Source: Alligator mississippiensis (Eukaryota; Chordata; Crocodylia; Alligatoridae). From it: 64,000 bases of DNA. Positions 36,205 through 46,724 of this stretch are shown here, one piece after another. Position numbers and translations under genes: made by a program. Each line of letters opens with the position of its first letter. Position 1 is the first letter of the stretch. The stretch covers positions 27,280,001 through 27,344,000 of the forward strand of contig NC_081827.1 of assembly GCF_030867095.1 (NCBI RefSeq), read 5' to 3'. The notes below the pieces were generated by a model, which saw only the letters and a program-made list of their open reading frames with translations, did no database searches and was not told where the DNA came from.

Positions 36205-37321
36205 CAATGTACCCTCTAAGGTGTAGCAATCCGTGAGCGCGCTGCTTCAGTCTGTGAACGCACTGCTTCGGTCCTGCCTCCCCCTTTTGGCATGTCGGGG
36301 AGGGGTGGGGCCAACTTATTAACTACAGTTGATAAGTTATCTTATCAAGTGTAAGATAAGCAGAATTCTAGTCTCATTTTTCCACACTGATAAAGAGTTC
36401 TTGAATTCCATACACCCTGGTGTTAAATCTGCAGAAATTAACAACCGATTCTGCTGCCACTATGCTCACCCAATTATTTAAAAACCTTGAAATATACAGT
36501 CTCAGAAATACTAAAAAACTGAATTATTTGGGAGAAAAGAGTCTTGAAATACTAAACTATATATATATATAGTTTCAGCAATGGTTCAATATATACTAAA
36601 CTATATATAAAAATTAACATTTTTATATTTCAAGTTTTATACACACACGTGTGTGTATATGTGTATGTGTATATATATTAAAATGTACTTCATTTTCTCA
36701 TTCTTTAGTGTCTTGATTACAAATATCCATATAAGAGTCTAATATAAAAAATATTCATCAAACACTGAATACAATTATATATCCTTGTAAAGAAAGAACC
36801 TGACTTTTTCCACTTTAAATTACATCTACACAGTAAATTTTCACCGTGTGGACTGATGCTGTCAAATAGCTACATTGACAGAACAGTTTGTTGCCACAAA
36901 CCCATCTGTGTGCAGAAGGATATAATGTGAAACAGCTCACTGTGGGGCAGCTCACAAGCAGTCAGCATGTGGAAGGGGATGGGGAGTGGAATAGTTCCCT
37001 GGAGCTGGTGGTGCCCATGCGGTGCCCAGCTCTGCCCCAGCCCCACCCCTGCCTCGCCTCAGGGAGGAGCTGCTGCCTGCCTTGTACCGCTTTCCCTCCC
37101 AGCGAGGATGCCAGCACGGTGAGAAGTGGAGCACAGTCGAGCAGTAACTTACCACTGGTAAGTGTTCTGCGCCAGCCCCGGTACCTCTGCCGTGCTCCAT
37201 GTTTCCTGGAAGCCACAGCCCAGCTCCTCTTGGGGTGGGTGCGCAGCATTAATAAGTTAGTGCGCGGCAAGATTTTTTATTGTGAGCAACTGCGCATGCA
37301 TGCAGCTTAGAGGGAACCCTG
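36205..37321. mobile_element. hAT transposon, non-autonomous, 1117 bp
   Basis: It starts CAATGTACCCTCTAAGGTG and ends 'cagcttagagggaaccctg'. Inverted, these match the ACCCTCTAAGCTG-type ends of a hAT group. A perfect 8-bp duplication GGTACAGT flanks it (36197-36204 and 37322-37329). The subterminal regions contain 'gagcgcgctgc' and 'gtgcgcggcaa'. The interior has AT-rich DNA with TA and CA/TG repeats (36559-36680) and a GC-rich part (36990-37200). No transposase. Confidence 0.93.
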
Positions 37322-37440
37322 GGTACAGTCCAGGTGAGTGGCCTGCCTACCAACCTATTTCCTATTCTGGGGTAGAGTCAAATGAACATTTCATTATTTA
37401 TATAATGAAGAAGAGCTCCACTAGGAAAGACTGAGTTTTA

Positions 37441-37526
37441 ACCCATCGGTTAAGCACTCACCTGGCATGCAGGAGACCCCATATTCAAGTAGCTGGCCTG
37501 ATACAGACCCTAAACCAGGGTCTCCC
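37441..37526 (+). repeat. tRNA-derived SINE, left part, split by an LTR
   Basis: 'ggttaagcactcacctggcatgcagg' followed by 'agaccccatattcaagt' mimics a tRNA with A-box and B-box spacing. The sequence resumes after the LTR at 38393 with 'agttaaatggcctaatcactagg', restoring 'gtctcccagttaaatggcc' across the gap. Not a functional tRNA. Confidence 0.55.
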
Positions 37527-38392
37527 TGTGATAGAGAGCCAGAGGCTCCTGTGACTTTGCTAAGAGAGTGTAGCCAGCCAAACGTACTGTGTGGGGATTC
37601 TAGCACAAGAGCACAGGCAAAGGGGAAGTCCGTGAGTGTCTGGGGAGCCATGTGACTGGAAGGGGAGGGGCTTAGAGGCATATAAGCCCAGGGCCTGAGA
37701 CAAGGTAGATGGTTTGACCCTGTATGCTGCAGGGAGTGGAGCTCTGGGAGGAGAGGGGCCTGAATGGCCAAGGAGGAAGGACTCCAGACAGCAGAGAAGC
37801 TGCAAGGAAGCCCCTGCACCACCAGGCAATGGAGATAATTATTTTGGCCCTTGTGCTGTAGCTTGTTACCATGGTGAGATGTTGCCCCAGGGTTGGGGGA
37901 ACCTTTTGGGAGTGAATGCTTGTGTTTTTCATTGGTGCTGAAGTTGAACCAAAGCTTGTGGCTGTAGGGGAGTAGGAGACCATTCAGAAGAGTGTCTGGA
38001 GCACCCTAGGTCCCAAACTCTGCAAAGGGAGGGGGCAAGAAGCATAAGGGCCAAGGGCCAGTCACAAGCTCTGAGAAACTTGGAGGCCACAAGCAATGCC
38101 TGAGGTGAGTGCTGCAATTAGCCAGGGACTGCAGCATGTGGCAGAAGAGACTGAGGGGCCCAGGAGCCTAGAGTCTTTAAACTGTGGACCTTGTGTAGAG
38201 GAGCCTAGCCAAAGTAAAGTAGGCCTCAGCACAGACAAGATCTGAAGCAAAATCCCCCTGCCAAGACAACAGAGCCTCTAAGGCATGGCAGGAAGGACCC
38301 TGAGAGGCCAGTGGGGGTGAGCAAGGTGGGATCCAGGTGGCTGCTAGAGGGTGACTTGGCTACCCCAGGGCTGAACTTGCTACACTCTCACA
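37527..38392 (+). mobile_element. Solo LTR, 866 bp, inserted in a SINE
   Basis: It begins TGTGATAGAGAGCC and ends 'ctacactctcaca', giving a TGTGA...TCACA inverted pair. A 4-bp duplication TCCC flanks it (37523-37526, 38393-38396). A TATAAG box at 37681 lies about 155 bp inside, after an 'aaggggaggggc' GC stretch, so orientation is plus. No internal retroviral sequence. Confidence 0.8.
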
Positions 38393-38440
38393 TCCCAGTT
38401 AAATGGCCTAATCACTAGGCTATCAGCTACTCTGAGATAG
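38393..38440 (+). repeat. tRNA-derived SINE, right part
   Basis: Continuation of the SINE from 37441-37526 after the inserted LTR. The 4-bp TCCC is present at both junctions. Confidence 0.5.
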
Positions 38441-39316
38441 TTTATGCTCTTGTTTTTTCGGGGTTGTGTTGGGTTTGTTTGTTGGTTGGTTTTTTGTTTT
38501 TGGGGGGAGGGGGTTAAGGAAAAAAAGCCACACACAATTCAAAAGGTTTTGGTTTCATATGACTATGTATTACTGTGGAACAAGAACATTTTTGAATTCT
38601 CAAGAACTCTCAGAGGAAAGGAAGATTGTTTGTCACCCAGCTTTAGTTGACACCATGATCTTGGTTGACCTTTGATCTGAGATGAGAGTACATAATGATT
38701 TTATAGCAGGATTTAAAATGCCAAGCTAATCAAATGATACTCCTTAGAGACAAGCAGCTTGTGAACTCACCACTCTAGAGACAAGTACAGGGAGAAAATC
38801 AAACAGGTTTAGGCAGCCTTTTAAAAAAGCCCAGGACAAAAAAATAGCTCCAAGTGTACCTTTATGGAACTCAGTTTATGAAGTGGACTGCATTATTAGC
38901 AATGTGCCAGGCTTAAGGCCTACAATGCCAAAAAGACCTTTAGATTGTCAGAAACAAGGACAAGACAAGACAGATGGTGATACTGGTGGGCTGCAGTACT
39001 CTGAACCAGCACCCAGTGGTTCATTTCTTCCTTCCACTCATAAAGTTTTGAATTCTTGCATTTATTTAGATCTAAAACATTCTCCTTGTGATCACACATA
39101 TTGTGCAGAAACAATACACCTCTGCAATGCACGTGAGGTATTTAACACTACAGTCCAAACAGGCTAGTAGTCATCACCACCTTGCCTTCAGCTAGCAAAA
39201 GGTTTATTCTTCTACTATCCTGGCACTGCCAAGCATGTTGTTTGAGGTATACAGCAGAGATGCAGGTGTAGGGTTTCCTTTGGGAATCAGGAAGGAGAAG
39301 AGCAAATTTATTTTTA
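38441..39316. other. Intergenic DNA, nothing recognised
   Basis: GT/T-rich run at 38460-38515, otherwise AT-rich sequence. Open frames of 60-90 codons here are not protein-like. Confidence 0.4.
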
Positions 39317-39615
39317 TACCATATTTTCTTGCATATACCATGCAGCTTTTCCCCCAAAACAGCTGCTGGAAATTGGAGTGCACGTTATATGCATGAAATA
39401 TGGAAGGAGCAGACTCTGCCACTTTTAGGGTGAAACCATAAGGGAAATCCATAGCAATCTACAGAACAATGAGCAGGCTTGGCTCCCTACCTGCTGCTAC
39501 TCAGTCACCTACTAAAAGAAAAGACCTTTTTTCTTCAATCTGGTTTGTATTACAGTCTTTACAGTAATGCAAGTTGTATATTATATTCGAATGTGTGTTG
39601 TATACTAGAAAATAA
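39317..39615. mobile_element. Mariner-like MITE, worn
   Basis: 'accatattttcttgcatataccatgcag' (39318-39345) is mirrored twice: by 'gtgcacgttatatgcatgaaatatgg' (39378-39403) and more loosely by 'gtgtgttgtatactagaaaata' (39593-39613). This palindromic 'tattttc-gcatata' end structure is typical of a TA-flanked MITE family common in reptiles. Exact ends and TSD are uncertain. Confidence 0.55.
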
Positions 39616-40052
39616 TGTAACTGTGCTCTCAAGCTCTTAGGTACTATCATTGGCCACGTCCCAGGAACACACCTTCTCTATCATTTGCTGTTATAATTGC
39701 TCATAAATCTTTGCCGTGACTCTTAATAAGTTGTGATTGGCCATTATCCTTTCCCCAGAGGGTAAAGAAGTCCAGGACCTCCCAATACATCCACACAGAA
39801 GCATGAAGTATTACTTCTATAATGGACTTGGATATGTGAATTTGCCAGAAGCTGGAGTTACAAAGGAGCAACACCGGATGTCTGCTAGGATTTAAACAGG
39901 GAGGTGAGATTTGGTCAGAATAACCCCAGAGAACTAGAAAGCTAACTGGTACCAACAGAATTATCCAACACATGAGGCAATGCAGTGTAGAACAGCAGTC
40001 CTGCCTGAAACAGCATAGTTAATTCTGTCCAGAGAGGTGATACCCCCCCCCC
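39616..40052. other. Spacer
   Basis: No gene or defined repeat. A C-run sits at 40044-40053, directly before the CR1 copy. Confidence 0.4.
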
Positions 40053-40592
40053 CATGCGACTTCGGTCAGGCCGCAGTTGGAGTACTGCATCCAGTACTGG
40101 GCGTCGCACTTCAAAAGGGATGTGGCCAGCCTGGAGAGGGTTCAGAGGAGGGCCACCTGCTTGGTGAGAGGGCAGCAGGACAGGCCATACAAGGAGAGAC
40201 TGAGGGACCTGAACCTGTTTAGCCTTAGCAAGAGGAGGCTGAGGGGGGACCTGGTGTCTGCCTACAAGCTCATCAGGGGGGATCAACAGCAAATAGGCAG
40301 AGCCCTTTTCTCCCCAGCACCACCTGGGGTGACAAGGAACAATGGTCATAAGCTGATGGAGAATAGGTTTAGGTTAGAGATCAGAAGGCAATATTTTACA
40401 GTTAGGGTGGCCAAAATCTGGAACCAACTTCCCAGGCAACTTCCTTGCCCCTACCTTGGGCAAATTCAAGAGGAGGTTGGATGATCACCTGTCTGGGTTC
40501 TTGTGAACCCAGCATTCATTCCTGCCTGTGGCAGGGGGTCAGGCTAGATGATCTGTTCAGGTCCCTCCTGACCCTAGCTACTATGAAACTAA
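40053..40592 (+). mobile_element. CR1 LINE, 5'-truncated
   Basis: ORF2 C-terminal codons are continuous for 135 residues from 40077 ([73 protein letters not shown]). They are followed by the 3' UTR with 'gggtcaggctagatgatctg' and a tail 'gctactatgaaactaagaattc'. Well preserved. Confidence 0.92.
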
Positions 40593-40650
40593 GAATTCAA
40601 AATATGACCTAAATCAGAGTTCATAATCTTGTACAACATGACTCTGAGCA

Positions 40651-40680
40651 GGGCGGTCTAGTGATTAGGCTGGAGGAAGA
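40651..40680 (+). repeat. tRNA-derived SINE head
   Basis: 'gcggtctagtgattaggctgga' matches the A-box portion of tRNA-derived SINEs. The rest is not recognisable. Confidence 0.3.
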
Positions 40681-41490
40681 AGGAACAGAAGAAGCACAGG
40701 CACAGAAGCACAGCCAGATTGGGTTAGCAGGCGTCCACTTCCTGAGGACCTGTTTGGGAATGGGCATAGGGCGCAGCTGGGAGAGACTGATCCTCAGCCA
40801 GATAAATGCCACTTACCATGTTCAATATTTATATTATGGGACATGAAAGTTGCAAAGTAAGTAGAAGGAATTTCCAGGTTCTGATCAATATAATTGTTAT
40901 GGAGAATGTTACATACAATGGGGTGGATTTTGTTTCAGCTGAAGGTGGGAGCCATGATATATCCACAGGTTGCCCCTCTGCGAAAACCAAAATCATTCCA
41001 CATGGGACAAAAATGTAAACATGAAATTAATGATTCACTTCCACTGATTTTGTTTTCATAGTTAAAAAAAAAACAGGCTTAGCAAACAAGAGTACATATC
41101 TCAGTACATCTGTTCAGTCATCAAGTAACAAAAAAACTCCCTTGTATGCCCAGATCCCATTTCTATGGTAGGAAGGGAAATTTGATCTTTCTCCCAATCT
41201 AGAATATGCAGCAGGTTTTTAGCTTCCAAAACTCCCCAGCGTCAAATGACATTGAAAACACTGGTCCTTCCTTCCCTCCCATTTTTATGTTCTGGTGGCA
41301 AGGTATTTAAAAGAAATTGCAGATTCATTCATTGGAATCTAACAAGCCGCACACACCCTGAGCGCTTCTTCCGTGGCCTCAAACTTGCGACCTCTGGGTT
41401 ATCAACTGTGTACCTTACATCCACCCCACCCACCCCCTAGAAACACTGGTAAAAGGTCCCAGGTCTCATTACACTATGTGACTCAAGGAG
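40681..41490. other. Intergenic DNA
   Basis: AT-rich, with an A-run at 41063-41073. Nothing recognised beyond the SINE head at 40651. Confidence 0.4.
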
Positions 41491-41574
41491 GTAGCTTCTG
41501 TATAGATCAGACAAAAAGATGAAGCAGCATATTGTGCTGTCTTTATCCTACCCAATATTCATTTCACCACCATC

Positions 41575-41910
41575 CTACAACCACTGAGTGAAATCAACCT
41601 TCTTTTGCCAAGTAAGGTAAGGATGGGATATGCTTTCATGAACCATGACAATAGAGGGACAGTAGGTTCCTTCAAAAATAACAGTAGGGATGGACATTTC
41701 ATTGCTATCAGTGTCATTAAGAAGGAATACATTCACTGCTCCTCTAACCAGGTAAATGCCTGATCCTAGCACTCTGGCATGATGAACTTTCCTTGTGCAT
41801 CCCACATTGAGGTGGTGGTCTACCAAGCCCTGCAGGATGATGAAGTAGTATCCTTTGTAACTAGATGTTTTCACATGCTATTTTTGGTGGGCAAACTGGA
41901 TAGATCTCTG
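41575..41910 (-). pseudogene. PIF/Harbinger transposase relic
   Basis: The minus strand carries YKGYYFIILQGLVDH, then VGCTRKVHHARVLGSG, then FEGTYCPSIVMVHESISHPYLTW. This reproduces the order of the Harbinger DDE transposase core: 'KGYYSIILQGLVDH', the 'G..GKVHDARV' motif and the 'YPLLPWL'-type segment. The Asp of the HDARV motif is replaced (HHARV), which removes a likely catalytic acidic residue. One in-frame stop sits just upstream, near 41886. Only the middle of the enzyme remains, about 100 of 350-400 usual codons. No terminal repeats were tied to it. Confidence 0.75.
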
Positions 41911-42438
41911 CTCTCAAAATATCCTTCTCCTTTGGCAGAATATTTACCCTGATAATCGGTCCTTAGTCCTAGATCCATGACTTGGCATGGCAGAAATGCT
42001 CACAACCATGGCGTGGGCACAGGTGAATGCATGGGAAGGCTCCCAGCAAACCCAAAGAGTGGGAATTTGCTCCTTCCTCTACAGACAACATCAGCCCCTA
42101 GTATCATCCATGTTCTCACTCTCATCTGGGGAAGGCAGGATATACAGCACCACTTCCCTCAGCTCAGGACTACAACCTGGCTGCCTATAAATTACATTTC
42201 CCAGAAATCCCTAAGCCCTGAGGCTTTGCACAGACTTCCAGCACAATCTGTTCTTTGAAGTCTGGGATTGTACCCTCAGCAAACCTGGGTACTAACTGCT
42301 GGCCAAGACCACTTCTCATTTCAGTGAACAGGCCCTGTGTTACAGAAGCACATTCCCAGTGGAACAACACCTGGGAGTGTGCTAGTGCTGATTACAAGAG
42401 ATTCCATCAACAGGTTTTTAAAAGGCCAGTACACATGG
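41911..42438. other. Spacer, possible remainder of the Harbinger element
   Basis: Around 42185-42220 'ttacatttcccagaaatcc' resembles sequence near the ends of some DNA transposons, but nothing allows a firm call. Confidence 0.25.
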
Positions 42439-42636
42439 GGCAAGTCTACATGTCACCATACGGCAACATTGTTACTGCACTTTGCCTTAGTAAAGGAAGT
42501 AGTGTAGTAACTGCCTATACTGTGCCTTATGGGCAGCACACACTTAAATTTCCCTGCTACATCACTGTTATGGCATGCTATAAGTGGGAAGTGCACCACT
42601 ACGATAATGTAGCTAGCAATCACACGTAGACCTGTG
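42439..42636. mobile_element. Short MITE, about 198 bp
   Basis: The left end 'gcaagtctacatgtcacc' and the inverted right end 'cacaggtctacgtgtgat' agree over 'gtctac-tgt'. Further inward 'acattgttactgcac' pairs with the inverted 'acattatcgtagtggtgcac'. This is a stem-like structure of a non-autonomous DNA transposon. TSD is not clear. Confidence 0.6.
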
Positions 42637-43435
42637 TGATCACTACATCACGGTAGGATGACATGACACACCCATTGTTACCTATTAAGCTCTTACTAAA
42701 ATCTAGAATGTTTTAAATTGAGATCTCATTAATTTATTTGCATAAATATTTACCTCTAGTTTTCTGATTTGAATGTAATTCATATAAGGCTAAATATTTC
42801 CTAAACATTTGATTTAATCTACAAATGGTAGTTTTCTTTTCTGTGATAGGAAGCCACATGGTCCTTTCTCCCTAATGTTTAATTCTATATAATTTGGCAA
42901 GGGGTTCTAATGCTATGATATTTTTTAAGGGAAAATTTAAACTGCTTTCTTTACTTTGAAAATTGTTTGCAAATGGCATTACAGTGAGTTAGAGGCCTAA
43001 TTATATTATTATTTTAAGATAATTCCACTTAACACTTTCAAAGTCCTTTTCACCTGCATTGATAGGCGTGATAGAGGGTTTGAGCTGAATATTGTATTTC
43101 TAATTCCCATCTAATATTGTCTGCTATGAATCTATGTTTCACAAATCCTCCTGGCTTCTGGGGATATAATTTAATAGTGTCTGAAGTTGTTCATTTGTCA
43201 ATAACTTGACTAGCATCTTTTTATCTGAGTTTGATAGCAAAATTAGCCTATATACTGTAAGGTGCTTTCCAGTTTTAGCAATTATCATTAGTACATCAGC
43301 TTGAATAGATGCAGTTTTTTCTTCTCATCAACCTCAGATTAAGTCCAGCAGTTTTTCTTTTAAATGTTTTGTAATCTTCTATTGGGAAGCAATCAGAGTC
43401 CTGGGTTTTACCTTTTTTGATGTCACATGCAGATG
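42637..43435. other. Intergenic DNA, AT-rich
   Basis: No repeat boundary, exon or RNA gene supported. Confidence 0.4.
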
Positions 43436-43439
43436 CTAC

Positions 43440-44432
43440 CATTCATGAAAGACTGTAAAACACCTGATCCAGATGGCATCCCCACTGAAATCTATAAAGT
43501 TAGCAACAAGTTCTTGATGAAGCAATTTCACCAACTTTTTTATTAAATTTGGAGTACAGGAGCTGTCCCATGGAACATAATTATAATCAATATCTATAAG
43601 AAGAAAGGGGTGAAATCCAACTGCAGTCATTACAGAGGGATCTCTATTGGCCCAGCTGGCAAGATCCTCTTTCAAATTCTCCTCAACCAATTGTTCCACC
43701 TAGAAAAGAAGCTTCCCAATCATAATGCAGGTTCAGGGCAAACCATAACCATGTGGCATCAGACTCAGTTTGGCAAATCCAGGAAAAGTGCCAAAAGCAC
43801 AATTTCAGCTGCTACAGAGATTTCCCCCCGACCCCCCCTCTCAATTTGTCAAATGTGTTTTGAACAGTGAGCTGACACAACCTTTAGAAACTAATGGAAA
43901 AGCTTGACTGTCCAAGAATATTCTGGTCAGTCTTGAAGCAGTTCCATGAAGGTATGTGTGGCAGGACGTAAGTTGGTAGTGTCCAATACAACCTGATTCC
44001 CTTGATAAGTGGTGTGAAAATACAGATGCATCTACCCTTACTTGTGCTCTTTTATGCAGCAATGTTAAGGAAGGTGACCTATGACCTTCATGCAGGCATT
44101 GGTGTTTGCTTCCAGATTCCTCTGGTGTTGTTTAACCTCTCCAGACTGCATGCTGGGACTAAGGTTGCAAAACAGACTATACAAGAACTCTCGTATACTA
44201 ATGACTTTGTACTAGTGGTCCAGCCCAGGAAAGATCATCAGATGTCGGTAGACTATTTTGCTGACTCTGTAATCAACTCTAGACCAACCATCAGTCTGAG
44301 AGAAACCAAGTCTGTATGTCAACAAACCTGTGAAATAGAGTACCCTTTCTCTCTGTCATTGGAACTGAAATCCCAGGTGTCCATGAGATGACTTAGCATT
44401 ATTCAAAACATTTCAAGGACCAGCATTGACAG
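43440..44432 (+). pseudogene. Non-CR1 LINE reverse transcriptase relic
   Basis: Broken frames spell a reverse transcriptase in order: DCKTPDPDGIPTEIYKVSN (43449-43505), FHQLFY then a stop, W..GAVPWN...NIYKKKGVKSNCSHYRGISI (43555-43645), AGKILFQILLNQL, then after a frameshift LLVLFYAAML (44036-44065), FNLSRLHAGTKV, and ELSYTNDFVLV where the polymerase FADD-type box should be (44184-44215). The acidic pair is lost there (TND). The 'P.PDGIP.E.YK', 'NYRGISL' and 'LFNLSRL.AKTKV' signatures belong to a LINE family distinct from CR1, widespread in animals. Several stops and deletions make it inactive. The LTR at 44433 abuts its end. Confidence 0.8.
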
Positions 44433-44787
44433 TGTGGCAGACTTACCTGCTCGAGTCCTGGCATATCCCAAGCTTGAGAATTCTCAATGCTGATTGGTGG
44501 AACCCATCCACCAATTGGGGAAGAGCAGGGAGGAGCCAGCACCACCCCTTTCCCTCAGGGAGGGGGTGAGGAGCCCCAGATCGAGTTCAGACCTGCAAAC
44601 TGCAGATCTGCTGGACTTCAAGGGGTGGAGCCCCTTGAGGGCATAAAAGAAGCGGCATGAGCCACATGGGGCAGCATGGCAAGGGATGTTGGAGGGGGAA
44701 GAGCCTCCACCAGGATCCCTTCTTCACCCCAGTGGTGCACAGACCAGCACACAGGGCTCAGGCTCTGGGAGCCGCATCGAGGCAGCT

Positions 44788-45008
44788 TGGACATTAGGAA
44801 GAACTTCTTCACAGTTAGAGTGGCCAAGGTCTGGAACGGGCTCCCAAGGGAGGTGGTGCTCTCCCCTACCCTGGGGGTCTTCAAGAGGAGGTTAGACGAG
44901 TATCTAGCTGGGGTCATCTAGACCCAGCACTCTTTCCTGCTTATGCAGGGGGTTGGACTCGATGATCTATTGAGGTCCCTTCTGACCCTAACATCTATGA
45001 ATCTATGA
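44788..45008 (+). mobile_element. CR1 LINE 3' end, 221 bp
   Basis: Encodes [20 protein letters not shown] plus the 3' UTR 'ggttggactcgatgatctattgagg' and the tail 'ctaacatctatgaatctatga'. It is inserted in the LTR-like element, splitting its first tandem unit. Nearly identical to the end of the copy at 24069. Confidence 0.92.
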
Positions 45009-45813
45009 GCCTGCATCTCTAGCAGGGGGCCAAACAGAGCGGTGTTCAGATCAGCACACAGAGAGGTGGCCCTGGGAGCAGCTCAAGGCTGCTTGGGCCC
45101 CACATGGTTTGCAGTCCAGCACACAGAAAGCCTGCCCTGGGAGCAGCTTGAAACTGCTCAGGTTAGCCCTGGTGTAAGCCAGATAACTGGAGCCTCACAG
45201 TGTGGCCTGGCCAAAGAACTAAAAGAGCCCCGGAGCCCTGAGCATGGCCTGGGAAAGGGGAGGCCCAGGTGTAAGGCTAGGTAAACCTAGCCAGCAGTAG
45301 CTAGCTTCCCCCCACGAGAGCTGGAGGAACCCTCGGTGCCCAAAGCAGGACACAGGGCCAGGAGGGGAGGTCTTGGCATGACACAGACAGTGCTGGTGGG
45401 GCCTCTGACTGAGCAGAGGGCCCTGAGATCCAGTCAATAGCTCCTCAAAGAAAACTGTAAATTGTTGGCGGAGTCAGGTCCCACAGGGGAGGCATTTCTG
45501 AAATAAGGCACCCCCTAGAAGGAAGCCCTGGGTAAAAGCTTCCTTCCCAGCTAGACCAATAGGAAAGGAAGCACCCCTTGCTAGCTGGGATCCAGGGGTA
45601 AAACGCATCTTATATCGTGTAAAACTGTGCCTCGTGTTTTGTATGATTATCATCATAATTATGGATATGTTGTACAATACGTTATGGGATTGGGTTAGTT
45701 TTGTATAATGGGTTAATGGCTTATCATATTGTAAATATTTATCTATATACCTTTGGTGTTGTTAAAAGATATCCTTCAGAATACTTTCAGGAAGTTTTCC
45801 TTTGATACCTATT

Positions 45814-45863
45814 AAGATACTTACCTATATATATATTGAAGATACTTACCTATATATATATTG
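45814..45863 (+). repeat. Perfect 25-bp tandem duplication
   Basis: The unit 'aagatacttacc' plus 'tatatatatattg' is present twice without mismatch, so the duplication is recent compared with its surroundings. Confidence 0.9.
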
Positions 45864-45979
45864 GATAAGAATAATATGTATATTATAATTCAATGAACTG
45901 TAAATAGTTAAGAGCATTGGTGTGGAGCTGATTCAAGGAAAGAGGGACCCAAGCTCAAATCACCGGTGTCCCTCTCACA

Positions 45980-46724
45980 GCACTGTCACCTGCCTCATCT
46001 ATCCCTTCCAGTTGAGGATGGGCACACCCTTGGGTGTTTCTGGCTCTCTGCATCCAGAGAGCTAGCACAGCCTTTGACAGGCTTACAGAAGGAATATGGA
46101 GTTAGTATAGGATCAAGCTCTCAACCAAACTAGAGGTGTACAGAGCTGAGCTGTCATGTTTATCACACTGTTGAATGGGCGTTGAGAGACTCAGATGTTG
46201 CATAAAAGGTATATCTGTCAGCTGGAGCCATTCCAACAAAAGCACTTTCTTACCCAACTCCAGATGAGGTGGTATTACAGCATAACCAGTGACTAAGCCT
46301 AGTACACTGGTTGCATGCCTGTCAAGAGATTAATAACAAAGGCTAGGCTGTGATAAACCAGAAACATGGCTTATGTGGATGACACAATTGCCTAAGCAGC
46401 TCCTACACAGTGAATTGGAGCACAGGAAGGGGAAGTGTGGTTGCCTCAAGGACACCCTAGGAGGATATTTGATTGTGCACAACCTACTAGCTAACTCTTC
46501 TGAGTTCTTGGCTATAAGTTGACAGTGATGGAGTACAAAGGTGAAGGAAGGAATAAATCTTTTTGAATGGCATCAATGTGCCCTTGGGCAGGAAAAATGC
46601 ACAAGATGGTAGATGTATCATCATTGTCTGTAGACCTAGTATGTTGACTAGCCCTGTGAATAGTAATAGAAAGTAGTTCAGTCCTTCCCGCAGTTATTTG
46701 TGCACCCCCTGCACCTTATGTGAT
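45980..46724. other. Intergenic DNA
   Basis: No recognised repeat ends or coding sequence. It runs directly into the CR1 endonuclease region. Confidence 0.4.

Larger units (their letters stand above)
44433..45979 (+). mobile_element. LTR-like element with internal tandem units
   Basis: It starts TGTGGCAG and a plausible end 'ccctctcaca' is at 45970-45979, similar to the end of the LTR at 37527. Promoter-like order: a CCAAT box in reverse (gattggtgg, 44492-44500), GC-rich sequence and CATAAAAG (44642-44649). Three related units of about 80 bp, each with 'cagcacacag' and 'ctgggagc', follow at 44748-44787, 45053-45115 and 45116-45170. A CR1 sits inside the first. No matching target duplication was found, so the boundaries are provisional. 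Confidence 0.55.

Noticed and set aside
37441..37526. Possible tRNA gene
   Set aside because: A- and B-box-like words are present but the cloverleaf stems do not pair and the B box is degenerate. It is a SINE head.
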